From: an uncultured Intestinimonas sp.
GTDB lineage: Bacteria; Bacillota_A; Clostridia; Oscillospirales; Oscillospiraceae
Length of the DNA: 5,068 nt
NCBI GenBank assembly: GCA_958435885.1
Contig: CAUBHZ010000169.1
Coordinates: 1-5,068, forward strand
Direction: 5' to 3'
The notes below the pieces were generated by a model, which saw only the letters and a list, made by a program, of their open reading frames with translations, did no database searches and had not been told where the DNA came from. Below, piece after piece: positions 1 through 4,889 of this stretch; position 1 is the first letter of the stretch, and every line of letters begins with the position of its first letter. Made by a program: the position numbers and the translations under genes.

Positions 1-363
1 GCCCATCAGCACCACATCCACCGCGAAGGACAGGTTGGCATTGGTGGCGATCACGCTGGTGGAGCCCAGGAAAAAGAACACCGCCGTGTGGATCAGGGTG
101 TAGAGGGAGTTCATCCCCAGCAGGCAGGGGGTGACGATGGTGTTGTTGATGATGGACTGAAAGACGATGGAGGCGCCGCCGATGGCGAAGGCGGTGAGGA
201 GCATGGCCAGGAGCCTGGGGGCGCGGAGCCGCATGGCGTAGCTCAGGAGCCTGGGATTGGCGAAGTTCACCTCCACCAGCAGGTAGCCGGCGGCGCAGGC
301 CAGGGCCAGCAGGGTGAGAAGCAGCAGTTTTTGGCGGTTGCTGCGTACGGCGGACAGGTTCAC
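1..363 (-). CDS. yclO: Ferric-siderophore ABC transporter permease, YclO/CeuC/FatC type (5' part; runs off left edge)
   Basis: This is the N-terminal 121 residues of a FecCD/BtuC-family membrane permease, expected to form a heterodimeric channel with the gene just before it and to carry ferric chelates through the cytoplasmic membrane. The start is GTG at 363-361, overlapping the previous stop by four bases (GTGA), with AAGGAGG at 379-373; this is classic translational coupling. Visible features are a hydrophobic helix at about residues 12-30, an R-A-P-R-L-L-A segment at about 47-53, a second helix at 53-68, then F-Q-S-I-I-N-N at 68-74 and V-T-P-C-L-L-G-M-N-S-L-Y at 77-88. From memory, these match the YclO/CeuC/FatC branch, in which an I/V-F-Q-x-x-x-N-N-x-x-x-T-P block is typical, rather than the partner YclN branch. 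Family members are about 315 residues, so roughly 60% lies outside the window. The exact substrate cannot be read from the sequence. Confidence 0.88.
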   Translation of the reverse strand, partial: MNLSAVRSNRQKLLLLTLLALACAAGYLLVEVNFANPRLLSYAMRLRAPRLLAMLLTAFAIGGASIVFQSIINNTIVTPCLLGMNSLYTLIHTAVFFFLGSTSVIATNANLSFAVDVVLMG

Positions 364-1400
364 AGGGCGCTCCCTCCTTCCAGTTGGGTGGGGGCCTGGC
401 AGCAGCCGGAACCGCCCCCCAGACGGATGGCCTTCCGGCCGTACTTCAGGCGGTAGAACAGCAGGCCGATGAAGATGAGACTGCCCAGAATGCCCACGAT
501 GAGCTCAATGGGCAGCTCATAGGGGTAGATAAACACCCGGCCGATCATGTCGCAGGCCAGCACGAAGAGGGCGCCGAAGAGGGCGGTGTCCACCAGGGTG
601 CCCCGGATCTTGTCCCCCTTGAACATGGCCACCACGTTGGGGACGATGAGGCCGATGTAGGAGATGGAGCCCACCACCACCACGATGGCCGCCGTGATCA
701 TGGCGGAGATGGTGAGGCCCAGGAAGAGAACTACATTGTAGGGTACGCCCAGGTTTTTGGAAAAGTCCCGGCCCATGCCCACGATGTTGAAGTGGTTGGC
801 GAAGAGGAAGGCCAGCACCACCAGGGGTACCGCCAGCCACACGAGCTCGTACCGGCCCTTGAGGACCAGGGAGAAGTGGCCCACCAGCCAGGAGGAGAGG
901 GCCTGGGTCATCTCGTACTGATAGGCCAGGTAGCTGGTGATGCCGCCGATGACGTTGCCGAACATGATGCCCACCAAGGGCACCATCACGGCGTCCTTGA
1001 ACTGGATGCGCTGGATGAACCACACGAAGAGCCAGGTGCCCAGGATGGCGAAGACGAAGGCGAAGAGAGCCCGGCTCCACAGGGTGGACTGGGGCAGGAA
1101 GAGCAGGGCCAGCAGGATGCCGAACTGGGCCGAGGAGAGGGTGGCGCCGGTGGTGGGGGAGACGAACTTGTTGCTGCACAGCTGCTGCATGATGAGACCG
1201 GCGACGCTCATGCCCACGCCGGTGCACAGGATGGCCAGAAGCCGGGGCAGACGGGAGATGAGCAGGATCTCCAGGGACTCCAGGTCTCCGGCGAGAAGGG
1301 TGCCCGGGGTCAGATCGATGACGCCCACGAAGAGGGAGCCCACCGACAGCAGAAACAGGGCCAGAGACAGGATCAGAGTGGAACGGGACAGACGGATCAT
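360..1400 (-). CDS. yclN: Ferric-siderophore ABC transporter permease, YclN/CeuB/FatD type
   Basis: Complete 346-residue integral membrane permease of the FecCD/BtuC family, with many hydrophobic helices spread along its length. Diagnostic blocks are S-R-L-P-R-L at 49-54, G-L-I-M-Q-Q at 68-73, N-K-F-V-S-P-T-T at 77-84, W-L-V-G-H-F-S at 171-177, K-G-R-Y-E-L at 181-186 and the cytoplasmic coupling segment G-S-I-S-Y-I-G-L-I-V-P-N at 244-255, which corresponds to the loop that touches the ATPase in BtuC-type importers. The order and wording of these blocks resemble B. subtilis YclN (petrobactin uptake), as I recall it. I chose ATG at 1400 because AAGGAGG (1411-1405) sits directly before it; an in-frame ATG ten codons earlier (1430) lies inside a palindromic operator and has no such site. 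The protein is about 30 residues longer than YclN. Most of the excess is a polar C-terminal tail (about 324-346) with G-G-G-S-G-C-C. It overlaps the next permease gene by four bases. The true chelate is unknown. Confidence 0.93.
   Translation of the reverse strand: MIRLSRSTLILSLALFLLSVGSLFVGVIDLTPGTLLAGDLESLEILLISRLPRLLAILCTGVGMSVAGLIMQQLCSNKFVSPTTGATLSSAQFGILLALLFLPQSTLWSRALFAFVFAILGTWLFVWFIQRIQFKDAVMVPLVGIMFGNVIGGITSYLAYQYEMTQALSSWLVGHFSLVLKGRYELVWLAVPLVVLAFLFANHFNIVGMGRDFSKNLGVPYNVVLFLGLTISAMITAAIVVVVGSISYIGLIVPNVVAMFKGDKIRGTLVDTALFGALFVLACDMIGRVFIYPYELPIELIVGILGSLIFIGLLFYRLKYGRKAIRLGGGSGCCQAPTQLEGGSAL
371..379 (-). promoter_or_regulatory. Ribosome-binding site deciding the GTG start of the yclO-like gene
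   Basis: The minus strand reads AAGGAGGGA, a near-perfect anti-16S match, about seven to nine bases before GTG at 363. It lies inside the last codons of the yclN-like gene, so both permeases should be made from one message in similar amounts. Confidence 0.8.
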
Positions 1401-1404
1401 GGTA

Positions 1405-1411
1405 CCTCCTT
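1405..1411 (-). promoter_or_regulatory. Ribosome-binding site of the yclN-like gene
   Basis: The minus strand reads AAGGAGG followed by TACC and ATG at 1400. The spacing is short (four bases after the G-run) but the match is full, and it settles the start against the upstream ATG at 1430. Confidence 0.75.
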
Positions 1412-1422
1412 CTGCGACGCTG

Positions 1423-1438
1423 GTTAGCAATTACTAAC
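1423..1438 (-). promoter_or_regulatory. Palindromic operator, copy 1 (proximal), probable metal-repressor site
   Basis: On the minus strand it reads GTTAGTAATTGCTAAC, a 16-base inverted repeat in which GTTAG pairs with CTAAC and the two departures from symmetry are T/G exchanges. It lies between the candidate promoter and the ribosome-binding site of an iron-chelate permease operon. The GTTAG...CTAAC arms recall DtxR/IdeR-family iron boxes (core GGTTAG...CTAACC), but they are not a classic Fur box. A metal-dependent DtxR-like regulator is an inference. A second copy lies 102 bases away at 1525-1540. Confidence 0.55.
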
Positions 1439-1445
1439 TTTTGGG

Positions 1446-1478
1446 CAAAAAAAGAAGACAGGCAAGACGACCGGTCTT
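1446..1478 (-). promoter_or_regulatory. Leader hairpin followed by U-run, possible weak attenuator
   Basis: On the minus strand AAGAC and GTCTT (1478-1474 and 1468-1464) form a five-base stem with a five-base loop; ten bases later comes a run of seven T (1453-1447). This resembles an intrinsic terminator placed inside the 5' leader of the permease operon. The stem is short and the gap to the U-run is long, so termination would be inefficient. Neighbouring complementary segments (CATGC at 1506-1502 with GCATG at 1484-1480, and ATGCG with CGCAT at 1505-1501 and 1497-1493) could compete with it. No known riboswitch is recognised. Confidence 0.25.
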
Positions 1479-1509
1479 ACATGCCACGGGGGATGCGCGC
1501 CGCATGAAG

Positions 1510-1539
1510 AGAATACCACAAATGGTTAGCAATAGGCAA
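1510..1539 (-). promoter_or_regulatory. Candidate sigma-A promoter of the iron-uptake operon
   Basis: The minus strand has TTGCCT (1539-1534) and TATTCT (1515-1510), each matching four of six consensus bases, separated by 18 bases. Transcription would start near 1503, giving a leader of roughly 100 bases. The distal palindrome (1525-1540) covers the -35 element and half the spacer, as expected of a repressor site. The match is moderate and other AT-rich hexamers lie nearby. Confidence 0.35.
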
Positions 1540-1540
1540 C
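1525..1540 (-). promoter_or_regulatory. Palindromic operator, copy 2 (distal), overlapping the promoter
   Basis: The plus strand reads GTTAGCAATAGGCAAC. It shares the 11 bases TGGTTAGCAAT exactly with copy 1 (1421-1431 and 1523-1533) and keeps the outer AAC of the second arm, so it is a less perfect version of the same element. Two copies upstream of one operon with conserved arms and diverged surroundings suggest protein binding rather than chance. Confidence 0.5.
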
Positions 1541-1602
1541 TGTAAATAAGATACAAAAATAGCGGGGATATGACAGGGGAATTGTCGGCAATGTAAATAG
1601 AT

Positions 1603-1641
1603 GGGACCTGCCTCCGTCCGGGTAAGGGGGAGGCAGGTCCC
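1603..1641 (-). terminator. Strong GC-rich stem-loop after the cysteine-rich frame
   Basis: Positions 1603-1615 and 1629-1641 are perfectly complementary (13 bp, GGGACCTGCCTCC with GGAGGCAGGTCCC), with a 13-base loop. The stem begins five bases after the TGA at 1647 and separates the surface-protein unit from the iron operon. The minus-strand sequence after the stem (ATCTATTTACATT) is AT-rich but has no real U-run, so it may work as a factor-assisted terminator or an mRNA 3'-end stabiliser. Confidence 0.65.
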
Positions 1642-1646
1642 GGTGT

Positions 1647-2021
1647 TCAGAAAAAGGGGAAGGGGTCTCGCCGCCAGCCGCAGCAGAGGGTGGCCGGGTC
1701 GTGACACAGCGTCAGTGCGGCGCCGGGCGGCAGGCGCAGGAGCAGCCGGATACCGTCAGGGCCACGGCAGAGGGTCAGGATATAGACGCCGGGGAACAGA
1801 CCGCCGAAGAGGGCTGTGCCGGTGCACAGCATCGGCCTGGCCGAGGAACATGGACGGCACCAGCGCTGCAGGGTCACGCTGTCCCAGGGACAGGGAGAAG
1901 AGAGACAGACGCGGAGGGCGCAGCGATTGGGACCGGGGCGCAGCCGCAGGTCCTGTGTGGCCTCCTCATCGGGAAGAAGGCAGAAGATAGTACCCTGAGC
2001 CAGCTTGGAGGGGTGGGTTAC
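1647..2021 (-). CDS. Small cysteine-rich protein with no canonical start codon (possibly CnaB-like; maybe broken)
   Basis: I do not recognise the family. The frame shows strong coding character (G/C at nearly every third position) from at least 1970 to the TGA at 1647. It encodes about 124 residues if read from the GTA at 2021, which overlaps the TAA of the previous gene. There are eleven cysteines, including C-R-P-C at about 55-58 and C-C at 113-114. The stretch F-G-G-L-F-P-G-V-Y-I-L-T-L (72-84) resembles the strand-turn-strand end of the CnaB-like repeats in the gene before it (F-G-G-V-T-G-G-Q-Y-L-V-K-A). The C-terminus is L-P-P-G-A-A-L-T-L, then the CC pair and a short basic/hydrophobic tail. 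No ATG, GTG or TTG exists in frame between the previous gene's stop and an internal GTG in the middle of the protein. Possible explanations: a GTA start seven bases after AAGG; a GTG at 2025 in another frame that meets TGA at 1968-1966 and needs a +1 shift; or a degraded or mis-sequenced start. No signal peptide is visible. Confidence 0.55.
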   Translation of the reverse strand, partial: VTHPSKLAQGTIFCLLPDEEATQDLRLRPGPNRCALRVCLSSPCPWDSVTLQRWCRPCSSARPMLCTGTALFGGLFPGVYILTLCRGPDGIRLLLRLPPGAALTLCHDPATLCCGWRRDPFPFF

Positions 2022-2875
2022 CCACTGACCTTGGCCTTGACCAGATACTGGCCGCCGGTGACGCCGCCGAAGAGGTAGTTTCCCGTGCTGTTGGTCTTGG
2101 TGGAGGCCAGCAGAAGCTCCCGGGTGGTGGTGCCCTCGGTGATCACCTGATAGAGGCCCACGAAGCAATCGGCCACAGCGTTGCCATTCTGATCCGTGAC
2201 GATGCCGCTGACAGTGCCGTTATAGGTCCGGGCATCCACCTGGATGGTCATGACCAGGTTGGCGGTGGAGCCGCCGGTAATGGTGGTGGTCATGGGGGCG
2301 GTGGTCACATAGCCTTCGGCGGAGGCGACGATGGTGTAAATGCCGTCGGCCACGTCGTAGAACAGGAACTCGCCGTCGGCGGCGGTGTAGGTGGTGGCCA
2401 CGGTCTCCCCCAGGGTGTTGCGCAGGGAGACCTTCGCACCGCCCAGGGGTGTGCCGGGCGTGCCGACAATGGTCAGGGTACCGGCCACGGCGCCCAGGGC
2501 CAGAGTGGTGTCAGCCGTGCAGGCGAGGGGGATAGAGACGGTGTCGCCGTCGGAGAGGGTGATGCCCATGAAGGGGCTCATCAGATAGCCGTCGGCGACG
2601 GCGGCAATGCTGTAAGTCCCGGCGGGAACACCTTCCAGCGTATACTCGCCCAGGGCGTTGGTCATGGTGTGCTGGTAGGGAAGGCCGGCGCTGTCAAAGA
2701 GCTTGACGGTGGCGTTGGGAATGGGGTCGGTACCGTCGGTGACGGTGCCGGTAACAGTGGCCAGAACGGTCGGGGCGGGAGGAAGGGTCAGGTTGACGGC
2801 CTCCTCCTGGGTGCCCTGGATCTGGAAGCTGGTGCTATACGTCAGGCCATAAAGGTCCTGCTGGATATCGGCCAT
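2018..2875 (-). CDS. Protein of three carboxypeptidase-regulatory/CnaB-like repeats
   Basis: Predicted 285-residue all-beta protein built from three repeats of the carboxypeptidase-regulatory-like (CarboxypepD_reg/CnaB-type) fold, at about residues 38-116, 126-210 and 219-285. Each has the family pattern: a G-x-V-T-D or G-T-L strand, a P/G-N/G-A-x-V-x-L segment (I-P-N-A-T-V-K-L; L-G-G-A-K-V-S-L; V-A-D-C-F-V-G-L), then G-x-Y/F-x-x-x-x-V-x-x-G-x-Y (G-E-Y-T-L-E-G-V-P-A-G-T-Y; G-E-F-L-F-Y-D-V-A-D-G-I-Y; G-N-Y-L-F-G-G-V-T-G-G-Q-Y). A linker at 31-36 is proline-rich. ATG at 2875 is preceded ten bases upstream by AGGAGG; the earlier ATG at 2905 is upstream of that site and is rejected. No signal peptide, transmembrane helix, LPxTG or SLH repeat is seen, which is odd for a fold usually found on the surface. 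It may be cytoplasmic, mother-cell/spore-layer, or exported by another route. Specific function unknown. Confidence 0.85.
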   Translation of the reverse strand: MADIQQDLYGLTYSTSFQIQGTQEEAVNLTLPPAPTVLATVTGTVTDGTDPIPNATVKLFDSAGLPYQHTMTNALGEYTLEGVPAGTYSIAAVADGYLMSPFMGITLSDGDTVSIPLACTADTTLALGAVAGTLTIVGTPGTPLGGAKVSLRNTLGETVATTYTAADGEFLFYDVADGIYTIVASAEGYVTTAPMTTTITGGSTANLVMTIQVDARTYNGTVSGIVTDQNGNAVADCFVGLYQVITEGTTTRELLLASTKTNSTGNYLFGGVTGGQYLVKAKVSG

Positions 2876-2885
2876 AGATGAGGTA

Positions 2886-2891
2886 CCTCCT
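2886..2891 (-). promoter_or_regulatory. Ribosome-binding site of the beta-sandwich repeat gene
   Basis: AGGAGG on the minus strand, ten bases before ATG at 2875. Because it lies downstream of the in-frame ATG at 2905, it fixes the start at 2875. Confidence 0.7.
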
Positions 2892-2906
2892 GAACAATCG
2901 ATCACA

Positions 2907-2926
2907 GGCAGGGCGTTTGCCCCGCC
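2907..2926 (-). other. Intergenic stem-loop between the RCC1-SLH gene and the beta-sandwich gene
   Basis: Positions 2907-2914 pair with 2919-2926 in an eight-base stem (one G-U pair on the minus-strand RNA) closed by a four-base loop. It starts 39 bases after the TGA at 2965. No U-run follows, so it is either an imperfect terminator of the RCC1-SLH transcript or a processing/stability element before the next gene. Confidence 0.4.
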
Positions 2927-2964
2927 AGGGCATACTATGCGCGCGTCGGACAGGAGGTGCGTGT

Positions 2965-4818
2965 TCAGTCGGCGTAGGTGCGGTAGAGGAAGGTGACGAT
3001 CTGGGCGCGGTTGCAGATGGTGTCGGGGGAGAAGTGATCCTCGTCGGTGCCGGTGGTGACGCCGTCAATGACGGCCCACTCTACGGCGCCGATGTAGGGG
3101 GAGTCCTCCGGCACGTCGTCAAAACCCTCGTCCAGCGCCACGGCGGGACAGCCATTGGCCCGCCAGAGGAAGTCCACCGCCATGGCCCGGGTGCAGGGGG
3201 CGTCGGGGTCCAGGCGGTCGCCCCGGACGATGCCCTCCTCGGCGGCCCAGGCGGCGGCGCCGGCGTAGTAGGCGTTGGCGGCCACATCGTCAAAGGAGGC
3301 GTCTCCGTCGGCGCCGGGGCAGCCGTTGGCCCGCCAGAGGAAGGTGAGGATCTCGGCCCGGGTGCAGTTCCGGTCGGGGGAGAAGGTGATGTCTCCGGTG
3401 CCGGAGGTAATGTCTTTGTTTACCGCCCACTCCACGGCGTCCCGGTACCAGGCGTTGGCGGCGATGTCGGCAAAGCCGGCCACCAGCGCCACCTCCTCCT
3501 GGACGGGACCGAACCTCCCGGCGAAGGAGCCGTAGGACAGGCCGCACAGGGCGGGCTTCCAGCAGTAAGCGCTGCGGCCGCTGAGCTGGCCGTCGATGTA
3601 GACGACCTCGCCCCACTCCTCTCCGCGGCCCAGGGTGTGCACGCTCTGCTCCTCCCGGCCGCAGCCCCACATGGTGCCGTCGTTCTTCAGATAGAGCACA
3701 TGGGCGGCACCGGCGGAGACGGAACAGACGTTGGTGTCCACCTGCTCCGGGTAGTAGTGGTACAGCTTGGTGGTGTTGGACACGGAGTCATAATAGGACA
3801 TATTGTTGCCCTGCCCCCGCTGTCCCCGCTGGCCGTCGCCCACGACCCAGAGCGTGTTGTCATTTTTGATAAAGTAGGTGTTGTAGTTTCCGGAGTCCAC
3901 GCTGCGTACCCCGGTGGCCACCACGGTGGGGGCGGCGGTGTACGCCGTCAGATCCCAGTGTAGGCCCAGCGCGGCGTTGGTGTTGTCACCCCAGCCGTAG
4001 AGGGTGCCGTCGGTCTTGAGGGCCATGGCGTAGCCAGTGCCGGCGGCAATGTCCGTGCAGCCGTCCATGACCTTGGTCATCTGGTTGACCAGCGCACCGA
4101 TCTCACCGTTGTCCCGGCACAGGACGCCCTTGCGGTCGCTGCCCATCATCCAGACGGAGCCGTCGTTCTTCAGGGCCACCACATTGTACTCGCTCAGCTC
4201 CACATCCTTCACGTCGGTGAGGACGACGGTGGGGTCAGGGTAGTGCTCCATCTGGTTGTTGCCGTGGCCATAGACCAGATTGTAGCCCCAGAAGTAGAGG
4301 TCGCCGTTCTCGGTCACCGCCGCGCAGGAGTGGTCGTTGGTGGCGGCCTTGACCACGTCGCCCATCACATAGTAGGGCTCATAGGTCTCCTGTTCCGCCT
4401 CGTAGTAGCCCTTGCCCAGCTGGAAGCAGGTATTGTCGCCCCAGGTGTAGAGGTCGCCGTTCTCCTTGATGATGGTGAGGACGGTGCCGGGGCTGGCACC
4501 GTAGGAGACGTAGCCGTAGTCGTCGTATTTTTTGACGGTGAGTGTGGGCTGGAACTCCACAGAGCTGCAGGACACCGATTTGACGCCGGACATGAGCTTG
4601 ATGGGGACGTTGGATGTGGTGCCGCCGTTGAACAGCTTGGCGGTGCTGCACTGACCCCAGCCGTAGAGGTCGCCGTCGCTGGTGACCGCCCAGGAGCACC
4701 ACTTTCCCGCCTCCACCTGTCTGATGTAGGGCTGGCCCGCTGCCGAGGCGGGGACGGCCAGCAGCCCCGCCAGCAGGGTGGAGCTGAGCACCAGGGAGAG
4801 CAGGCTGCGTTTTTTCAT
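2965..4818 (-). CDS. Secreted RCC1-repeat (beta-propeller) protein with three SLH cell-wall anchors
   Basis: 617 residues. A signal peptide (M-K-K-R then a hydrophobic core, A-S-A at 24-26, likely cut after 26) is followed by RCC1/ATS1-type repeats. Seven hallmark motifs are visible: L-Y-G-W-G at 51, L-Y-T-W-G at 123, L-Y-F-W-G at 174, V-W-M-M-G at 222, L-Y-G-W-G at 273, L-W-V-V-G at 323 and M-W-G-C-G at 383, many preceded by K/E-N/D-D/G-G/N. Seven units fit a seven-blade propeller. Three SLH repeats end the protein (about 449-500, 508-557, 566-614), with T-R-A-E, T-R-A-M and N-R-A-Q at the conserved arginine position; SLH trimers bind pyruvylated secondary cell-wall polymer. ATG at 4818 is chosen because AGAGG lies nine bases before it and M-K-K-R is a normal signal start; an ATG at 4827 abuts the same site and has no room. 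The propeller probably binds a protein or glycan on the outside; the ligand is unknown. Confidence 0.92.
   Translation of the reverse strand: MKKRSLLSLVLSSTLLAGLLAVPASAAGQPYIRQVEAGKWCSWAVTSDGDLYGWGQCSTAKLFNGGTTSNVPIKLMSGVKSVSCSSVEFQPTLTVKKYDDYGYVSYGASPGTVLTIIKENGDLYTWGDNTCFQLGKGYYEAEQETYEPYYVMGDVVKAATNDHSCAAVTENGDLYFWGYNLVYGHGNNQMEHYPDPTVVLTDVKDVELSEYNVVALKNDGSVWMMGSDRKGVLCRDNGEIGALVNQMTKVMDGCTDIAAGTGYAMALKTDGTLYGWGDNTNAALGLHWDLTAYTAAPTVVATGVRSVDSGNYNTYFIKNDNTLWVVGDGQRGQRGQGNNMSYYDSVSNTTKLYHYYPEQVDTNVCSVSAGAAHVLYLKNDGTMWGCGREEQSVHTLGRGEEWGEVVYIDGQLSGRSAYCWKPALCGLSYGSFAGRFGPVQEEVALVAGFADIAANAWYRDAVEWAVNKDITSGTGDITFSPDRNCTRAEILTFLWRANGCPGADGDASFDDVAANAYYAGAAAWAAEEGIVRGDRLDPDAPCTRAMAVDFLWRANGCPAVALDEGFDDVPEDSPYIGAVEWAVIDGVTTGTDEDHFSPDTICNRAQIVTFLYRTYAD
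2975..3123 (+). repeat. Direct repeat unit A encoding the last SLH repeat
   Basis: Aligns without gaps to 4900-5048 (offset 1925). By eye I count about 13 differences in 149 bases, ten of them clustered in one stretch of about 11 bases. The first 86 bases differ at one position. Both copies encode the terminal SLH repeat of neighbouring surface proteins. Confidence 0.85.
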
Positions 4819-4838
4819 AACAATCATCCTCTTTGCCG

Positions 4839-4864
4839 CCGGCGGAGCGAAAAGGCTCTGCCGG
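4839..4864 (-). other. Stem-loop in the 5' leader of the RCC1-SLH gene
   Basis: CCGGC (4839-4843) pairs with GCCGG (4860-4864) and GAGC (4845-4848) with GCTC (4855-4858) around one mismatch, with a six-base loop. It lies between the stop of the upstream SLH gene and the AGAGG site of the next gene, whose ribosome-binding site begins a few bases after the stem. No U-run follows. It could end the upstream message inefficiently or shape access to the start site. Confidence 0.45.
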
Positions 4865-4889
4865 AAGCTTATTTTGGTATAATCAGATC

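Noticed and set aside
88..456. Plus-strand open frame at the left edge
   Set aside because: Opposite the yclO-like gene; Gly/Gln/Glu-rich shadow composition.
384..1427. Long plus-strand open frame (347 codons) opposite the yclN-like gene
   Set aside because: It is the antisense of a clear membrane permease. Its protein is rich in Gly, Glu, His and Gln, the usual product of reading a GC-rich gene backwards, and it has no ribosome-binding site.
1477..1707. Minus-strand 76-codon frame across the intergenic region
   Set aside because: It crosses the strong stem-loop and both the end of the cysteine-rich gene and the promoter region, has mixed codon use and no ribosome-binding site.
1601..2078. 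Overlapping plus-strand frames opposite the cysteine-rich gene
   Set aside because: Arg/Gly-rich composition and poor codon pattern. The minus frame ending at 1647 shows the G/C third-position bias seen in the other genes.
2022..2168. Extension of the cysteine-rich frame up to ATG at 2168
   Set aside because: This part lies inside the end of the beta-sandwich gene and its translation (Arg/His/Gly-rich) is an out-of-frame shadow; there is no ribosome-binding site.
3140..3350. Short repeated blocks (such as TTGGCCCGCCAGAGGAA) as possible mobile or CRISPR-like repeats
   Set aside because: They encode the repeated L-W-R-A-N-G-C-P end of successive SLH repeats; spacing equals the protein repeat length.
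3290..3670. Minus-strand 126-codon frame inside the RCC1-SLH gene
   Set aside because: Arg/Pro-rich out-of-frame shadow of the SLH coding region.
2878..3963. Plus-strand open frame of 361 codons opposite the RCC1-SLH gene
   Set aside because: Its Gly/Val-rich, low-complexity protein mirrors the G/C-ending codons of the real minus-strand gene, which has signal peptide, RCC1 and SLH motifs.
4866..4889. AT-rich stretch with TATACC as a promoter for the RCC1-SLH gene
   Set aside because: No acceptable -35 element at 16-18 bases upstream; left unannotated.
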